A DNA stretch of 64,000 nt from SAR116 cluster alpha proteobacterium HIMB100 (GCA_000238815.2 AFXB01000010.1:248001-312000), one strand, 5' to 3'; counted from the stretch's first letter, positions 35,501 to 44,683 are shown. The notes: a model not told the origin generated them from the letters alone. Numbers and translations: made by a program.

Positions 35501-36466
35501 AGTCATGTTTTCAGAGAATTTCACACCATCAGAGTTTGTGTAGACCACCTTGAATTGGAAATTATTATTTCCTGCCGCACTGGCGTTATCTTCAAAATCC
35601 AGTTCAGTCACGGTTGACGGAAGACGGATCTCGCCTGTTGCGCTGTTGATGTCAAATTTATCTACATCAACCGTCGAGCCAGTCTGACCATCAGCAGCTT
35701 CGAGGCTGAATGCGCCCGTTGTGCCTGTATCAGCTGTTACAAACGCTTTCAGAAGGTCAGTCGCAATACCAGTAACTGGGTTGTCAGACACAGTCTGGTT
35801 GATTGTATGGATTGAGATGACTTCATTTTCAAAGATGTCCACACTGACATGCGAGCCATTATTTTCAATATGGCTGGTCGCTGTACCAACAGCTTCCGGG
35901 GACGTTTCGTCAATAAGATAGTTCTCAGCATTCTGAACAGATGTCTTCAAGATGTATTCGCCAAGGCCGGTGGGCTTAACATCTTCAATAGACAAGGTTG
36001 CCGTATCATTTGGCTGGAACCCAACCTGGAATGTGGTGTCCAGGAAGCTACCATTGAGCATCTTCACGCCATTAAAGGTCGAACTTTCCGCGATTCTGTG
36101 GAGTTCTTCCTGAAGCGCACCTACCTCATTTTGGATAGCTTGTCGGTCTTGCCCCGTATAGACGCCGTTTGCAGATTGAACAGACAACTCACGCATCCTG
36201 TGCAGGATTTGTGTCACCTCTTCAATTGCACCTTCTGCCGTCTGTGTCAGCGAGATGGCATCCGCAGCATTTCGTATCGCTGCTTCCAGACCTTTAATCT
36301 GGGATGTCATCCGGTTGACAATAGACGCACCAGCTGCATCGTCTACCGCATGATTCAAACGTAATCCTGACGAAATACGTTCGAGTGCTTTGTTCATACC
36401 TTCTTCTTTATTCTTAAGATGGTATAGGGTCGTAACCCCGGCCATATTTGTATTAATCTTGCTCAT
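32555..36466 (-). CDS. Giant flagellin 3
   Basis: A 1303-residue flagellin of a different lineage from flagellins 1 and 2. It starts MSKINTNMAGVTTLYHLKN with ERISSGLRLNHAVDDAAGAS, and ends SQAAQAMLAQANRTSQSIL. The ~1000-residue centre has repeated ~100-residue beta modules containing 'DNLDGTFDL/V..' and 'TETVTLTV' and one cadherin-like module (GGTFSLSGTDAELFRIDDE). A flagellin-IN segment (GKTGITAKVSSNG) lies near the C-terminal side. ATG at 36466 overlaps the stop of a 62-codon upstream ORF. Two sigma-54 sites precede it, unlike the other flagellins. Confidence 0.93.
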   Translation of the reverse strand: MSKINTNMAGVTTLYHLKNKEEGMNKALERISSGLRLNHAVDDAAGASIVNRMTSQIKGLEAAIRNAADAISLTQTAEGAIEEVTQILHRMRELSVQSANGVYTGQDRQAIQNEVGALQEELHRIAESSTFNGVKMLNGSFLDTTFQVGFQPNDTATLSIEDVKPTGLGEYILKTSVQNAENYLIDETSPEAVGTATSHIENNGSHVSVDIFENEVISIHTINQTVSDNPVTGIATDLLKAFVTADTGTTGAFSLEAADGQTGSTVDVDKFDINSATGEIRLPSTVTELDFEDNASAAGNNNFQFKVVYTNSDGVKFSENMTISVKNQMNETGISNITIKSATADNSPNTVLKISDLSPDLLNQAKALGMTVNADGTMNADNFTGSFSVTTALTGASVNTETGDLILRTAGNRTPRIAEGTPTQQVEFELRDADGDQVYEETVNLTVTDASTEFATTDQLSVGDPTAVTARANTTNVSLRTNTAASTAVALVEESDLLPAGTAGSSLGFDGDTTFFMASTTGVALQDNLDGTFDLEITTDNTGTNVVVGTTSVTIEARDTTTNSVTAGPIAGSTATTGTSTGVITAQESGGANFTFTQADTSNTSAISALSAVAAGDRLTRIKAPGITGASLAPVANSFDFTTTITRTPAGINLGTQVIEIEYLDNSTSTVLYTETVTLTVNPFVQHTFTANIIATDGTGEGAVDGEVDVVSKTDNDNVTPANVLNEDSSVASGDIAAASNITLRTNQPTGTAAFTFDETRTNMTSASAVSTIPAANRRFAIGGTPPEGITLTDNLDGTFDVSMAVDNNGEFVPIDLTSFTIEVFNSTAPTTVVFTETYTMTMVDMKGHVTKTSGNEQTNGEIDIAMTAVEGGKTKIPVNRHSEALASFKENFTGGTFSLSGTDAELFRIDDETGEVTSRSYLDNENPTDDGAGNVYDFNIIYTQGNNSFTDKVSLTITNDDRDDVVTQAAGRPLVGQSAIDAASLVSEEEDLTIYGNVGTAVIDVNGGESAYDIVQSINAAQGETGVYANAQTRVNLSFPDQFEAVSDAVSFKLKGVNEDPILVSGSVSFGVDGGRDANVRALADAINGVSGKTGITAKVSSNGAMIHMFSNDGYDIVVENFTMSVVNIPMQVSATNDKLESVGDMQLLRKGTNETDTFRSTGEITFHSPYVFSVEAGRTGIDGGGLFQLTPGAADLVSVSELDVLTVENSKKMLTAVDAALVRIDLERSDLGATMSRMEHTINNLSNIVVNTKAARSRIQDADIAEETTEMTKAQVLSQAAQAMLAQANRTSQSILSLLQG

Positions 36467-36654
36467 ATCGCTCGCCAATCCACAAAAGTTGGACACCCTG
36501 CGTTGTTGCAAATGCCGTGCCAACCGCACGCCGCTTCGCCAATTAATCTAGTCATATCGTCAAAACCTAAGCTAGCTGGTGGGCCGGCCTTAGCCTTTCT
36601 GACTGACACTCCCGGGTCTTTACCCCAGGCCGTTTCGAAGAACAGGTTTTGCAT
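36463..36654 (-). CDS. Possible 63-aa leader ORF coupled to flagellin 3
   Basis: It starts at ATG 36654 with GGAAG upstream and ends in TGA overlapping the flagellin 3 ATG (ATGA). It lies downstream of the distal sigma-54 promoter and contains the proximal one. The product has no recognisable motif. It may be a translated leader or an accidental frame. Confidence 0.35.
   Translation of the reverse strand: MQNLFFETAWGKDPGVSVRKAKAGPPASLGFDDMTRLIGEAACGWHGICNNAGCPTFVDWRAI
36507..36522 (-). promoter_or_regulatory. Proximal sigma-54 promoter of flagellin 3
   Basis: Minus-strand TGGCAC and TTGCA, ten bases between GG and GC: the best consensus match in the window, 41 bases before the flagellin 3 start. 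Confidence 0.9.
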
Positions 36655-36694
36655 TGTGCTTTCTTCCACAATTAGTTTGACACAAGGGAGATGT

Positions 36695-36710
36695 TGCAAT
36701 TGCCATGCCA
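36695..36710 (-). promoter_or_regulatory. Distal sigma-54 promoter upstream of flagellin 3
   Basis: Minus-strand TGGCAT and TTGCA with ten bases between GG and GC, 188 bases upstream of the proximal site. It would give a transcript with a ~220-base leader containing the small ORF. Confidence 0.82.
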
Positions 36711-36846
36711 AACTGCAGATGATGACTCAGAAACCGCCAGCAGCCATATGAATTTATTGATTTTTTGACAGATCGCCTATTCAGGCTGCTCAGCACGGCC
36801 AAATCCTGTCAGTTTTCTGACAATTTTTTGACAAACAGCGAGCTGT

Positions 36847-36887
36847 ATAAAAAAAGAACGGACAGAGACTGAACCCTGCCCGTTCTG
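36847..36887 (-). terminator. Rho-independent terminator of the flgB-L cluster
   Basis: On the minus strand AGAACGG pairs with CCGTTCT and is followed by a run of Ts, 34 bases past the flgL stop. Confidence 0.9.
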
Positions 36888-36920
36888 CTGTGGATATCCA
36901 CAAAGAAAAAGTAGAAGAAA

Positions 36921-38207
36921 TTACCGGATGTAATCAAACAAACTCTGCTGACCGATTTTGGCGAAGGCTTGCTGAGCGGCATCACGGTTTGTCAGTTGCG
37001 CCTGCAGCTCTGTCACCAGTTTCGCCAAATCCGCATCCCCCATCGCAGATATGTCCTTTGTCACCGCCAGCTTGCGAGACTGAATCACATCTGCCTGAAT
37101 ATCTGCTTTTGTCATCTGCGCCCCAACAACCGCCTGCTGGATAGATAAATGATCGATTGACGCCAGCAGATTTTCAATACCGCTGCCCAGAAGCTGATCT
37201 TCATCTGTCAGAATTCGGGTCCCGCCGACCTTCTTGCCATATTCATCAATAGTGGTGAATTCCAGATGATAATCAGCATCCTTATTTGCGATCTCCTGGC
37301 CTTCAATATGAATATCCTGCACCACAATGGTAGACGAACTTTCTTCAACAAGTGTGATCTTGCTGGTTTTCGGATCAAATTCAGCTGTAATACCGGTCTG
37401 ATCTGATTTCGCGTTAATCGCTTCAGCCAGTTTTTCTTCTGAACCTTCGGCCAATGTTGCTTCTATTTGAACAGAGCCGAGGCTGCCGGTCAGGCTGAAC
37501 GACCAGTCCTGATTCTGGCGCGGAAGTTTCAGGGCAATTTCTGCCCTGCGGTCAGCAGTGGCAATTTCATTAATTTCCCTGAGCGGATCGATGGATGCCA
37601 TAACGCCATCGACAATTTCAAAGACACTTCTGCGCCCGTTCTGGGTTTCCACACGGCCAAAGACAGTCTCGCCATCAAGGCCTGTTGCCACATTCACATT
37701 TTCAGAAACCTGAACTGTATGCACACCGCGATCACCATTATAATGAACGCTGCCATCAGGGCTACGGACATAGGCTTGTTTATCTGTCTTATATCCAGAA
37801 AACAGACTTTCACCGTTTGCATCTTTGGTATTGGCCAAATCAACCAGCGTTTCGCGAAGGGCTTGCACCTCAGTCAAAATGGCTTTTCGGCTGAAACCGT
37901 CAAACACAGGGCTGCGGGCCTGTGTGGCCAATTCAGCGATTCTTGTCATTACTGACATCGCTTCATTAATGGTTTTATCACTGGCATCCAGGCGCAGCTG
38001 CGCTTTATAAGAATTTTCTTCAAACCTGCTTAACAGCTGTTCCTGTTCTTTGGCAGCAGACAGATTGGCCGCTACAACCGGATCATCTGATGCCCGCAAA
38101 ATAGCTTTGCCAGAAGATATTTTTTCCTGCTTTTGCTGGATATCTTCGGTGAGCTTGCCAAACTGGCGCACCTGCTGGTCATTGAATAATTTTGTACTTA
38201 CCTGCAT
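36921..38207 (-). CDS. flgL: Hook-filament junction protein FlgL
   Basis: A 428-residue flagellin-like protein. The N-terminal helix region is typical (LTEDIQQKQEKISSGK, LRASDDPVVAANLSAA). It carries a central IN-like segment (SDQTGITAEFDPKTSKITL) and a C-terminal coil (LAKLVTELQAQLTNRDAAQQ). ATG at 38207 has GGAGG five bases before it. It is the second junction protein between hook and filament, directly downstream of flgK. Modestly longer than usual (~300-400). Confidence 0.93.
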   Translation of the reverse strand: MQVSTKLFNDQQVRQFGKLTEDIQQKQEKISSGKAILRASDDPVVAANLSAAKEQEQLLSRFEENSYKAQLRLDASDKTINEAMSVMTRIAELATQARSPVFDGFSRKAILTEVQALRETLVDLANTKDANGESLFSGYKTDKQAYVRSPDGSVHYNGDRGVHTVQVSENVNVATGLDGETVFGRVETQNGRRSVFEIVDGVMASIDPLREINEIATADRRAEIALKLPRQNQDWSFSLTGSLGSVQIEATLAEGSEEKLAEAINAKSDQTGITAEFDPKTSKITLVEESSSTIVVQDIHIEGQEIANKDADYHLEFTTIDEYGKKVGGTRILTDEDQLLGSGIENLLASIDHLSIQQAVVGAQMTKADIQADVIQSRKLAVTKDISAMGDADLAKLVTELQAQLTNRDAAQQAFAKIGQQSLFDYIR

Positions 38208-38218
38208 CACCACCTCCG

Positions 38219-41200
38219 TTAGACGACATCAATCAAGGTCTGGAACAGCTCTCTTGCTGTTGACAGCACCCGTGCTGACGCCTGATAGGCTTGTTGGAAT
38301 TCAATCAGGGCAGCAGCTTCACTATCCAGATTCACCCCGGAAAATTCAGCTTCAGATTCGATCGCTGCTTCTTTTGTGGCCTCCGCCCCGTCCAAAGCCT
38401 GTTCATTTGACCTGACTGAAGCGCCAACTGTTGCCACTATGGTTGAAAAAATCGACGAAAACCCGCCTGACGCTGTCCCGTTCATATCTTTTGATTGCTG
38501 GGCAATCATGGCATTCAGATTACGGGCATCCCCTGCCCCATTTTCAGTCCGCTGCAAGGTGAACTGATCATTCAAGGCTGTTTTGCCTTTAAGGTTCATC
38601 TGATACCCATCAAAGATGAAGCCATTTTCGTCATCCACAACACGTGTGGCAATCGAATGACCTGTCTGGCTGTCCAGGATTTCATACCGCATGGCATCAT
38701 CCGACACCGCTTTGACCGTCAGCCCGCCCCGGTCAAGAACAGAGGCGATAAAGCTATCTGATTCTGTTGCAATCTGGTCATAGACAGCATTTACCGCCCT
38801 TGCCCCACTGCCTGTTGTGAAGACAAGCAAATCTTCTGCGGCAACATCCATTATACTGATGGTCTGGCTGGCCAGGCTGCTGGCTGTTGCGTTCACATCA
38901 ACAACATCGCCTGTCAAACTTTCAACAGAGATACCTTGCCCATCCAATGTCAAGCGCAGGTCCGCTGTCTTCATCCCCAACGCGTTCTGAGGTTTATCAA
39001 AGGTCAGGGTGTGAACGGCCGGATCATATTCGATCACCACACGGCCTTCGGTTGTTGACGTAACAGTTGATGTCACAGACACGCCGGTTGGCAGAGACGG
39101 TGACGGGGTCACCCCGCCGGACGGGCCCATAGATATGGTATAATTCACATCATTGATGGTCAGGTTCAGATCATCCATTGATGATCCAGACATCAGCGCT
39201 GTGCTGGCGAACCGCATTTTTGTTGTGGCCAGGCCAAATAAAGCAGCGTTATCACTATTGCCTGAGATTTGACTGTCGCTTGTGACTTTGATCTTATCAC
39301 CAGATAAGGTACCGCCGCCAATAATCTGCAGCTTTTTCTGGTCGTCAAAATAAGCAGTCAAACGCCCCTGTTCACCCCCGCTTATCTGCAGCTCGCCATC
39401 CTGCATTGTGATGTGATACGTCTCACCGGCAAAATCGACATACACCCCCTGCCCATCTGCGGGCATGGATTTCGCGGTTACAGAGTCAGACAATGCCAAG
39501 GTCGATTGCGCGCTGGCATCAACGAAATTAACCGCCCCCATTGCAAAGCTCTGACCATCCGTATTGGCTTCAATCTTCAGCTTATAAACCGGTGCGGCTG
39601 TTACACCTGTCACATTTGTTCCTGTTGCAACGCCAAAAGTTAAGGCTGGACCATAGCTGCCCCCTACACGATGGGCCAATGTATAGGTTTCGGTATTCGC
39701 GCCGGGGGTTTCATCCGTTATCTTTAACTCGCCGCCTTCGACTTCAAATTTATAACTATCTGCGGGCGCTCTTGATTCAAATTCCTGAACCAGATCAGCA
39801 AGCGAGAAATCACCAGCATTCACCCCAGCTGGGATCGTCATTTCAATATCAATGGTTCCATTATCGAATTTAAATTTGTCCCCAGACACAGCCGCAGCAA
39901 GAGCATCGCCCAATGTGCCCGCACCGGTACCTGGCGCAAAATAATCAACCCGCGCAATATCCACCGGATCAGAATAGGCTGTTGCAGTAACGCCTAAATC
40001 AGCGTTATTCACCAGACGGGCGGCTGCCTCAGTCAAGAGCTGGGCGGTTGTGACAGCAGTACCCAGACCATCACCGTCTGACATATCCACGGTAAGGTTC
40101 GTGCCTGCAACTGTCAGGCTGAGCGAATCCCCTGTTCCAGGTGTAGGATCAATAACTGTTGGCCCGGAAAAGCTGTAGATAACACTTTGTGGCTTAGCAG
40201 CGGCATCACCGCCAGACAAGCTGGCCAGAGGGGCTTGTTGGCGCAGCGCATCGACAAGGTTTTTCTGAATGGACGCTTGGGTAAGCTGATTTGCGCTGCC
40301 AGATGTCACCTCAGCTGAAAAAGAAACTGAGCTGTCACTGGTTGGCAAGGTGAGACCATAACGGCCTGCGGCTGCAACTGCGCGTTGACCATCATAGGAT
40401 GAGTCATTCATATCAGCCGCGCTATTCACACTATATTGAATGGTCTTTTTGTCTGCCGCCTGATTTGAAGAAATGCTGATCAAGCCATTACGGGTTGTAT
40501 CAGACATACTGTTTGATACAACACCAGCACCAGTAGTCAGCGAAAAGCTGTTTGCTGAATCAATTTCAACCAGACCAGAAAAACGTGCATGATCTTTGGT
40601 ATTTCCTTCTCCGCCAAGCCTCAGGGCTGGTGCAGCCTCTCTGCCTTTCGCATCGACAATCTTGCTGGTTATCTGTGGAGCGGTTGAGGCATAGTCAGAC
40701 AGGAAAATATCTTTACCATCAGCCTTTTCCAAAATAACGCGTTTCTTATTGCTGGATAAATGCGCTGTAATGCCGGTCCGGCTTGACTGGTCATTCAGAG
40801 CCGTCACCAAATTGGTCAGATCAGACGGCACAACACTTGCCGAAATGGCAATAGGGGTATCGTTATCCCCTTCAATTTTGAAGGCGACCGTTCCTGTGGC
40901 TGTCAGATCTGATAATTCCACACGCATATTGGCCCGGGCTGTGATACCCAGATGCTGGAGCTTGTCATTTAACAGCTCGGCCACGTCACTTGCTGCATCA
41001 CCTGATTTCAGATCGACCGACGCGCTGACCCCGTTACTTAATGATATATTCACCGTCTGATCAGCTGCAGGGCTGAGGGGCATACCACCAAATTTGCCAA
41101 CTGCAGATGCGCCTGTACCATCTGCCCCGATGGTCAGGCTGTGCATCCCGGATGCCCGATCAATGTCTATCTTCATCCCCCGGTAGGCAGGTTCAGTCTG

Positions 41201-43219
41201 ATTCAGATAATTGCCTGTATACACCGCCTGTTCAGCAAAGCCATTTTCCGCTGTCATCAGCTCTGCCAGCTGTGTGTTGGTCAGAACGGTTCCGGCAATA
41301 TGGCGCCCTTCTCGGGTGAAAATCTGTAAATCAGATGCCGCAACTGAATCCTTTACCGTCGCCCTGATTGTCCCGCTTCCAAAGGACAGTTTGGGGACAA
41401 AGGCGTCTGAATTATCAAAATCCCCTTTTGATGAGGTAAGTGTCAAAGACCCGTTTGCCCCACTGGCATATAAGCCATAATCCACCAAGGAGTTATTGCT
41501 GGCATCTGTTAGAACGCCTTTATTGAGCATGTCTGCCAGCTCTTTTGTATCTGCCCAGCGGCTGTCTGCTGTTGCTGAAGGAAAGGCTGTATTATAATTT
41601 ACATTGAACGTAAACGGCCCGGCTGGCGTGGTATTGTCCAGCTTGAAACTGAGTTGCGTGAGATTAGGTAATTCTAGGCTGGACACCTGGAATTTTGCTG
41701 TCGCCTGCCGGGTAAGAGAGGTCAGTGACACTGGCCCAGAGCCGGCAGGGATTTCCGCAACAAGACCGTCCCGCATAAATTCAGAAGCTTCGATCGGAGA
41801 AGATGAGTTTTTCAGAACCTGATCAAGCTTTGGCAGCGATAGTTTGGCCTGAGGCGTAACAACCTCAACATCAATTTCTGCCTCAGATAAATTATCAGCA
41901 TCTGAGATCACCAACAAATCTGACGCTGCGGCCAGTTGCTGGGGCTTATCAATAATAAACCGCATTGCTGAGGCCGCCCCTGTGACAGCAGATAAATGCA
42001 GTGTGTCACCAGCAGCAGCTTCGCCATTTACAGTTAATGTAAAACCGGGGCCAGCTATTTGACGTGATCCCCGTATCGGTCTGTCAAGTCCCTCACCAGA
42101 CAGGGTCCAGATATCATCATCTTTTGAATAGGTCGCGGTGAGAGACGATAGAGGTAATTTTTCTGGGTTTGTGACCAGAACCTCACCACTTACATCACTT
42201 CTGTTTGCTACCCCTGTAGATAAGCTCAGGGTTTTATTAGCAAACATGTTTCCACCCGGCTCACCATCAAGGGTGATGCCCTGGCGATGCTGGTTGTTCA
42301 TTTCCTGACTCATCAGCGCAGCCAGATGATCAATTTCTGTTAACGCCTCTGATACCGCTTTGTGCGCATCAATCAGCCCACCTGCCATACCAGCTGTAAT
42401 TTGGTTGGTAGCAATATCATCACCACCTGATCTCACCACAGGCTGCAAGCTGCTACCTGTATTGCGGACCCCGACTTGCATGGCGTTTTTGCCCTCTACA
42501 ATTGTCGGGCCTACACCAGACGAGCCAAGCTTGACCGTGACAATACCGCGGCCACTGTAACTGACTGTCAAATCTGTCAATTTTGCCAGATCAGTCACAG
42601 CTTTATCCCGCAGATCATAAATTGAATTGGGAGACTGGCCTGACTGGCCAGCAGCCATAATCCGGCCATTGATATCCGCCAGCTGGGTGCTGAGCAGATT
42701 AACCGTATCAATGGTCTCGCCCATCACAGATTCAGTATTCGACAGCAGCTGATTCAGCTGGGTCGCATAATTATTAAAGCCAGCAGCAAGTGACTTTCCC
42801 TGTTCAACCGCAACCGCCCGTGGGGCAATGTCACTTGGTGAGGCAGCGACTTCGCGCAGACTGTCAAAGAAGCTGGCAATTTGCGCGCCGAGATTTCCTT
42901 TATCCGGCAACAGCATATTTTCAAGTTCTTTGAGCTGATCAACAAACACATCCAGCTTTTGGAAACTTGATGTTGCTGTGCGTGCCCGATCCAAAAGATA
43001 CTGATCAAACGAGCGGTTAATATCTGTTACACGAACGCCAAGGCCGGTTTGGTCAGGCAGGCTTGTAACACCGCCTTGTGAGCCGGTAACCTCTTCCAGG
43101 TTGGCCTCGCGACGCTTATATCCTTCGGTATTGATATTGGCGATATTCTGCCCGGTTACCGCCAGTGACTGGCGGTAAGAATTCAGTGCAGATTTGCCGA
43201 CATCAAACAGGCTGCTCAT
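38219..43219 (-). CDS. flgK: Giant hook-filament junction protein FlgK
   Basis: A 1666-residue HAP1; usual length ~450-650. The N-terminal D0/D1 is canonical (MSSLFDVGKSALNSYRQSLA, NIANINTEGYKRRE, then DQLKELENML). The C-terminus is canonical too (SEAEFSGVNLDSEAAALIEF, YQASARVLSTARELFQTLID). About 1000 central residues are extra. They hold several flagellin-IN-like segments (HLGITARANMRVEL, RTGITAHLSSNKK) and, at about 1088-1206, the module shared with FliD. It connects hook to filament. GGAG lies before ATG. No frameshift or internal stop, so the size is real. Confidence 0.94.
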   Translation of the reverse strand: MSSLFDVGKSALNSYRQSLAVTGQNIANINTEGYKRREANLEEVTGSQGGVTSLPDQTGLGVRVTDINRSFDQYLLDRARTATSSFQKLDVFVDQLKELENMLLPDKGNLGAQIASFFDSLREVAASPSDIAPRAVAVEQGKSLAAGFNNYATQLNQLLSNTESVMGETIDTVNLLSTQLADINGRIMAAGQSGQSPNSIYDLRDKAVTDLAKLTDLTVSYSGRGIVTVKLGSSGVGPTIVEGKNAMQVGVRNTGSSLQPVVRSGGDDIATNQITAGMAGGLIDAHKAVSEALTEIDHLAALMSQEMNNQHRQGITLDGEPGGNMFANKTLSLSTGVANRSDVSGEVLVTNPEKLPLSSLTATYSKDDDIWTLSGEGLDRPIRGSRQIAGPGFTLTVNGEAAAGDTLHLSAVTGAASAMRFIIDKPQQLAAASDLLVISDADNLSEAEIDVEVVTPQAKLSLPKLDQVLKNSSSPIEASEFMRDGLVAEIPAGSGPVSLTSLTRQATAKFQVSSLELPNLTQLSFKLDNTTPAGPFTFNVNYNTAFPSATADSRWADTKELADMLNKGVLTDASNNSLVDYGLYASGANGSLTLTSSKGDFDNSDAFVPKLSFGSGTIRATVKDSVAASDLQIFTREGRHIAGTVLTNTQLAELMTAENGFAEQAVYTGNYLNQTEPAYRGMKIDIDRASGMHSLTIGADGTGASAVGKFGGMPLSPAADQTVNISLSNGVSASVDLKSGDAASDVAELLNDKLQHLGITARANMRVELSDLTATGTVAFKIEGDNDTPIAISASVVPSDLTNLVTALNDQSSRTGITAHLSSNKKRVILEKADGKDIFLSDYASTAPQITSKIVDAKGREAAPALRLGGEGNTKDHARFSGLVEIDSANSFSLTTGAGVVSNSMSDTTRNGLISISSNQAADKKTIQYSVNSAADMNDSSYDGQRAVAAAGRYGLTLPTSDSSVSFSAEVTSGSANQLTQASIQKNLVDALRQQAPLASLSGGDAAAKPQSVIYSFSGPTVIDPTPGTGDSLSLTVAGTNLTVDMSDGDGLGTAVTTAQLLTEAAARLVNNADLGVTATAYSDPVDIARVDYFAPGTGAGTLGDALAAAVSGDKFKFDNGTIDIEMTIPAGVNAGDFSLADLVQEFESRAPADSYKFEVEGGELKITDETPGANTETYTLAHRVGGSYGPALTFGVATGTNVTGVTAAPVYKLKIEANTDGQSFAMGAVNFVDASAQSTLALSDSVTAKSMPADGQGVYVDFAGETYHITMQDGELQISGGEQGRLTAYFDDQKKLQIIGGGTLSGDKIKVTSDSQISGNSDNAALFGLATTKMRFASTALMSGSSMDDLNLTINDVNYTISMGPSGGVTPSPSLPTGVSVTSTVTSTTEGRVVIEYDPAVHTLTFDKPQNALGMKTADLRLTLDGQGISVESLTGDVVDVNATASSLASQTISIMDVAAEDLLVFTTGSGARAVNAVYDQIATESDSFIASVLDRGGLTVKAVSDDAMRYEILDSQTGHSIATRVVDDENGFIFDGYQMNLKGKTALNDQFTLQRTENGAGDARNLNAMIAQQSKDMNGTASGGFSSIFSTIVATVGASVRSNEQALDGAEATKEAAIESEAEFSGVNLDSEAAALIEFQQAYQASARVLSTARELFQTLIDVV
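39602..39957 (-). repeat. FlgK copy of the FliD/FlgK shared module
   Basis: About 118 codons from ARVDYFAPGTGAGTLGDA to GTNVTGV, partner of FliD 23950-24303. In both proteins it follows directly on an IN-like 'NN.D.GVTA' segment. Confidence 0.85.
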
Positions 43220-43222
43220 CTT

Positions 43223-43516
43223 TTACTCCGCACCCTGATTGCCGCCAAGCTGGCGAACCAGCGCATCAGCAATCCCCAGATCCACAGAATTTGCCAATTG
43301 CTGGGCACGTTCCTGATCCAGAAGCGAGTTATATGTTTCTGTCCCTTTGTTGCCGAACAAGTCATCAGCCAGTTTGGTCTTGCGTGACTGTGCCAGAAAC
43401 TGATTGATGAAAATCGCCTCAAACTGCTCAGCGACCTCGCGCAGATCGGCGCTCGTATCTGGCGTCTTGGTCAGATTCGCGGCCAGAAGCGGGTCAATTT
43501 TATGCATGATTTCCAT
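43223..43516 (-). CDS. flgJ: FlgJ rod-binding protein (no muramidase domain)
   Basis: A 97-residue protein matching only the N-terminal rod-cap half of FlgJ (LREVAEQFEAIFINQFLAQS, then FGNKGTETYNSLLDQERAQQ). The C-terminal glucosaminidase domain of enteric FlgJ is absent, as is normal in alphaproteobacteria. It caps the growing rod. It lies between flgI and flgK. Confidence 0.9.
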   Translation of the reverse strand: MEIMHKIDPLLAANLTKTPDTSADLREVAEQFEAIFINQFLAQSRKTKLADDLFGNKGTETYNSLLDQERAQQLANSVDLGIADALVRQLGGNQGAE

Positions 43517-43543
43517 AGCTATATTTCCTCCTCTTCTTCTGCT

Positions 43544-44683
43544 TTAAATGATCACCAGTTCAGCTCGCAAAGAGCCAGCTTCACGAAGGGCTTCCAGAAT
43601 GGCGACCAAATCTGCCGGGCTGGTCCCTACAGCATTAATCGCCTCTACAATTTCAGACAGCTCGACACCTGGGTCGAACATGAAGGCCCGGGCAGGCTCC
43701 TGGTCAACCGTGATATCTGTATCTGGCGTTTCCACAGCTTCACCAGGAGCAGCAACAACAGCCCCATCTGCAGCAGCAACAGCGTTCTGCTGGGTCACGG
43801 TTGGGTTTTCATCTACCCTTACAGTCAATGAGCCATGCGTGACAGCAGCAGGCGTAACGCGCACATCTCCGCCGATCACAACCGTACCTGTACGCGCATT
43901 CACGACCACCTTGGCTGACTGGCGTTCTGGTTCAATTTCGATATTTTCGAGCATGGAAATGAACGATACTTTCTGCGATGGGTCCATAGGTGCGCGCACC
44001 TTTACAGACCGCGAATCCAGAGGCACAGCGATACCGCCGCCAAACACATCATTAATGGCTTCGGCCACCTGATTCGTGATCGAAAAGTCGCCCTGATGCA
44101 GGTTTAAGATCAAATTATCTGTATCCAGAAAACCTGTTTCAATCAGACGTTCCACGGTACCCCCGCCAGGGATCCGGCCAACTGTCGGTACATTTACAAT
44201 CAGCGAAGAGCCGTCTGCACCCTCAACACCAAGCCCGCCAACCAAAAGATTGCCTTGTGCAACTGCATAGGTTTCGCCGTCTGCGCCAAGTAACGGGGTC
44301 ATTAACAAGGTACCGCCACGTAAAGATTTTGACTGGCCGACAGTCGATACGGTGACATCAAGCCGCTGGCCAGGCTTTGCAAAGGCAGGCAGTTCAGCTG
44401 TCACAATCACAGCAGCTGAATTTTTGCCGTTCAAATCAAGAACTGACCCTGTGGTCACGCCAAACTGGCTGATGAGGGACTTCATGGACTGCAGCGTCAA
44501 GGTGGAGCTGCCGTCGCCTGTTCCCGGCAGACCAACAACAAGACCATATCCAACCAGCTGGTTTGCCCGCACACCAGCGATTGAGGTTAAGTCCTTCAGC
44601 CTGTCTGCCTGCGCTATATGCGTTGAGAGCAGCATCAGCATCACAGCTGTCAGCTTAGCTAAAAATATGGAAACCGGTTTCAT
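43544..44683 (-). CDS. flgI: Flagellar P-ring protein FlgI
   Basis: A 379-residue secreted protein with signal peptide (about residues 1-26). FlgI signatures follow: [51 protein letters not shown] and the C-terminal [20 protein letters not shown]. It forms the periplasmic bushing in the peptidoglycan layer and needs FlgA for assembly. Confidence 0.97.
   Translation of the reverse strand: MKPVSIFLAKLTAVMLMLLSTHIAQADRLKDLTSIAGVRANQLVGYGLVVGLPGTGDGSSTLTLQSMKSLISQFGVTTGSVLDLNGKNSAAVIVTAELPAFAKPGQRLDVTVSTVGQSKSLRGGTLLMTPLLGADGETYAVAQGNLLVGGLGVEGADGSSLIVNVPTVGRIPGGGTVERLIETGFLDTDNLILNLHQGDFSITNQVAEAINDVFGGGIAVPLDSRSVKVRAPMDPSQKVSFISMLENIEIEPERQSAKVVVNARTGTVVIGGDVRVTPAAVTHGSLTVRVDENPTVTQQNAVAAADGAVVAAPGEAVETPDTDITVDQEPARAFMFDPGVELSEIVEAINAVGTSPADLVAILEALREAGSLRAELVII

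Noticed and set aside
33483-35543. Long plus-strand open frames (146-208 codons) opposite flagellin 3
   Set aside because: They are mirror frames of the beta-repeat coding sequence on the minus strand; no ribosome sites and no protein-like features.
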